The position numbers and the translations under genes are program-made. From NCBI GenBank assembly GCA_027622795.1, contig JAQBZA010000172.1, forward strand, positions 1-7,092: a stretch of DNA of 7,092 nucleotides, given 5' to 3'. The stretch comes from Planctomycetota bacterium (GTDB lineage: Bacteria; Planctomycetota; Planctomycetia; Pirellulales; UBA1268). Below the pieces are notes generated by a model. It was given only the letters and a program-made list of their open reading frames with translations, did no database searches and was not told the DNA's origin. This document shows positions 6,550 to 7,092 of the stretch, piece by piece (positions within the stretch are counted from its first letter, which is position 1; every line of letters begins with the position of its first letter).

Positions 6550-7092
6550 ATGAAAAGTCTATTTTGGATCGTGGTGGCCGTGTCGCTCAGTGCTCATGCC
6601 CTTGAGTCGCTGGGGCATGCGGCGGAGCAGCCGGCCCCGAAACAGCCTCCTCATATCGTTTGGCTCACGGTAGAGGATATGAGCCCATGGATCGGTCCCT
6701 ACGGTGATCAGACCGTGCCGACCCCGAATCTTGATCGCCTCGCCCGGGAGGGTGTCGTTTATGACAACGCCTTTGCGACGTCACCGGTGTGCGCTCCGGC
6801 CCGGTCATCGCTGATCACCGGCATGTTCTGCACCCGTATTGCGACGATGCAGATGCGGAACGGCAATCCAAGTCAGGCTGCGGTCGCAAAGAATCCGGAA
6901 GCCTACCGTGATATCCCAGGTTATGAAGGGCTGCCACCGACATTCGTCCGGTGTTTTCCTGAGCACCTCCGGTCCGCCGGTTATTACTGCACGAATAATT
7001 CGAAAAAGGACTACCAGTTCAAGGAACCGGTGACAGTCTGGGACGAATCGAGCAACAAGGCTCATTGGAGAAATCGAGCGCCGCACCAGCCG
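6550..7092 (+). CDS. Secreted S1-family sulfatase, N-terminal part (partial, runs off right edge)
   Basis: The frame is open from ATG 6550 to the window end, 181 residues. AGGA at 6538-6541 sits 8 bases before the ATG. Residues 1-24 form a likely signal peptide (MKSLFWIVVAVSL, ending near GHA), so the enzyme should be exported. The sulfatase fold starts with HIVWLTVEDMSPWIGPYGD at 35-53, where Glu42-Asp43 takes the place of the usual metal-binding Asp-Asp pair, then TPNLDRLAREGVVYDNAFATSPV. The active-site motif CAPAR (81-85) is followed by SSLITG. Cys81 is the residue converted to formylglycine by a sulfatase-maturing enzyme in this family. Sulfatases hydrolyse sulfate esters, in planctomycetes often from algal or other polysaccharides. 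After CxPxR the segment is FCTRIATMQMRNGN (93-106), where related enzymes often have His residues. The rest of the active site and the C-terminal domain lie outside the window. Subfamily and substrate cannot be set from this part. Confidence 0.93.
   Translation, partial: MKSLFWIVVAVSLSAHALESLGHAAEQPAPKQPPHIVWLTVEDMSPWIGPYGDQTVPTPNLDRLAREGVVYDNAFATSPVCAPARSSLITGMFCTRIATMQMRNGNPSQAAVAKNPEAYRDIPGYEGLPPTFVRCFPEHLRSAGYYCTNNSKKDYQFKEPVTVWDESSNKAHWRNRAPHQP

Overview
The window looks like a piece of a planctomycete chromosome, probably of the Pirellulales type. The evidence is a moderately GC-rich sequence, a PVC-type (TIGR02604-like) membrane-bound dehydrogenase domain, a secreted S1 sulfatase with a CxPxR site, a planctomycete-style ceramidase-fold hydrolase, and a eukaryote-like (type II) isoleucyl-tRNA synthetase. 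The assignment rests on recalled family signatures and no search was run.

Layout: (1) 1-580, minus strand: N-terminal part of a PVC-type dehydrogenase that runs off the left edge. (2) 577-2004, minus strand: a secreted protein with the neutral/alkaline ceramidase N-terminal fold. It lies directly upstream of gene 1 and overlaps it by ATGA, so the two form an operon. (3) 2005-2105: divergent intergenic region. (4) 2106-2669, plus strand: six-helix HdeD/DUF308 membrane protein. (5) 2670-2972: 303-base convergent gap holding a possible 32-codon small ORF with a strong Shine-Dalgarno sequence and two weak hairpins. (6) 2973-6389, minus strand: full-length type II ileS of 1138 codons. (7) 6390-6549: divergent intergenic region. 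(8) 6550-7092, plus strand: N-terminal 181 codons of a sulfatase that runs off the right edge.

The five main genes do not form one pathway. Genes 1 and 2 are co-transcribed and both exported, and they may act together on an extracytoplasmic substrate. ileS is housekeeping. HdeD and the sulfatase are single genes in divergent pairs with their neighbours. I see no tRNA, rRNA, insertion sequence, CRISPR array, attachment site or integrase, and no convincing new multi-gene system. The points most worth a second look are the ceramidase-like protein without the expected serine nucleophile, its coupling to the dehydrogenase, the sulfatase with an altered segment after its CxPxR site, and the small ORF in the convergent gap.
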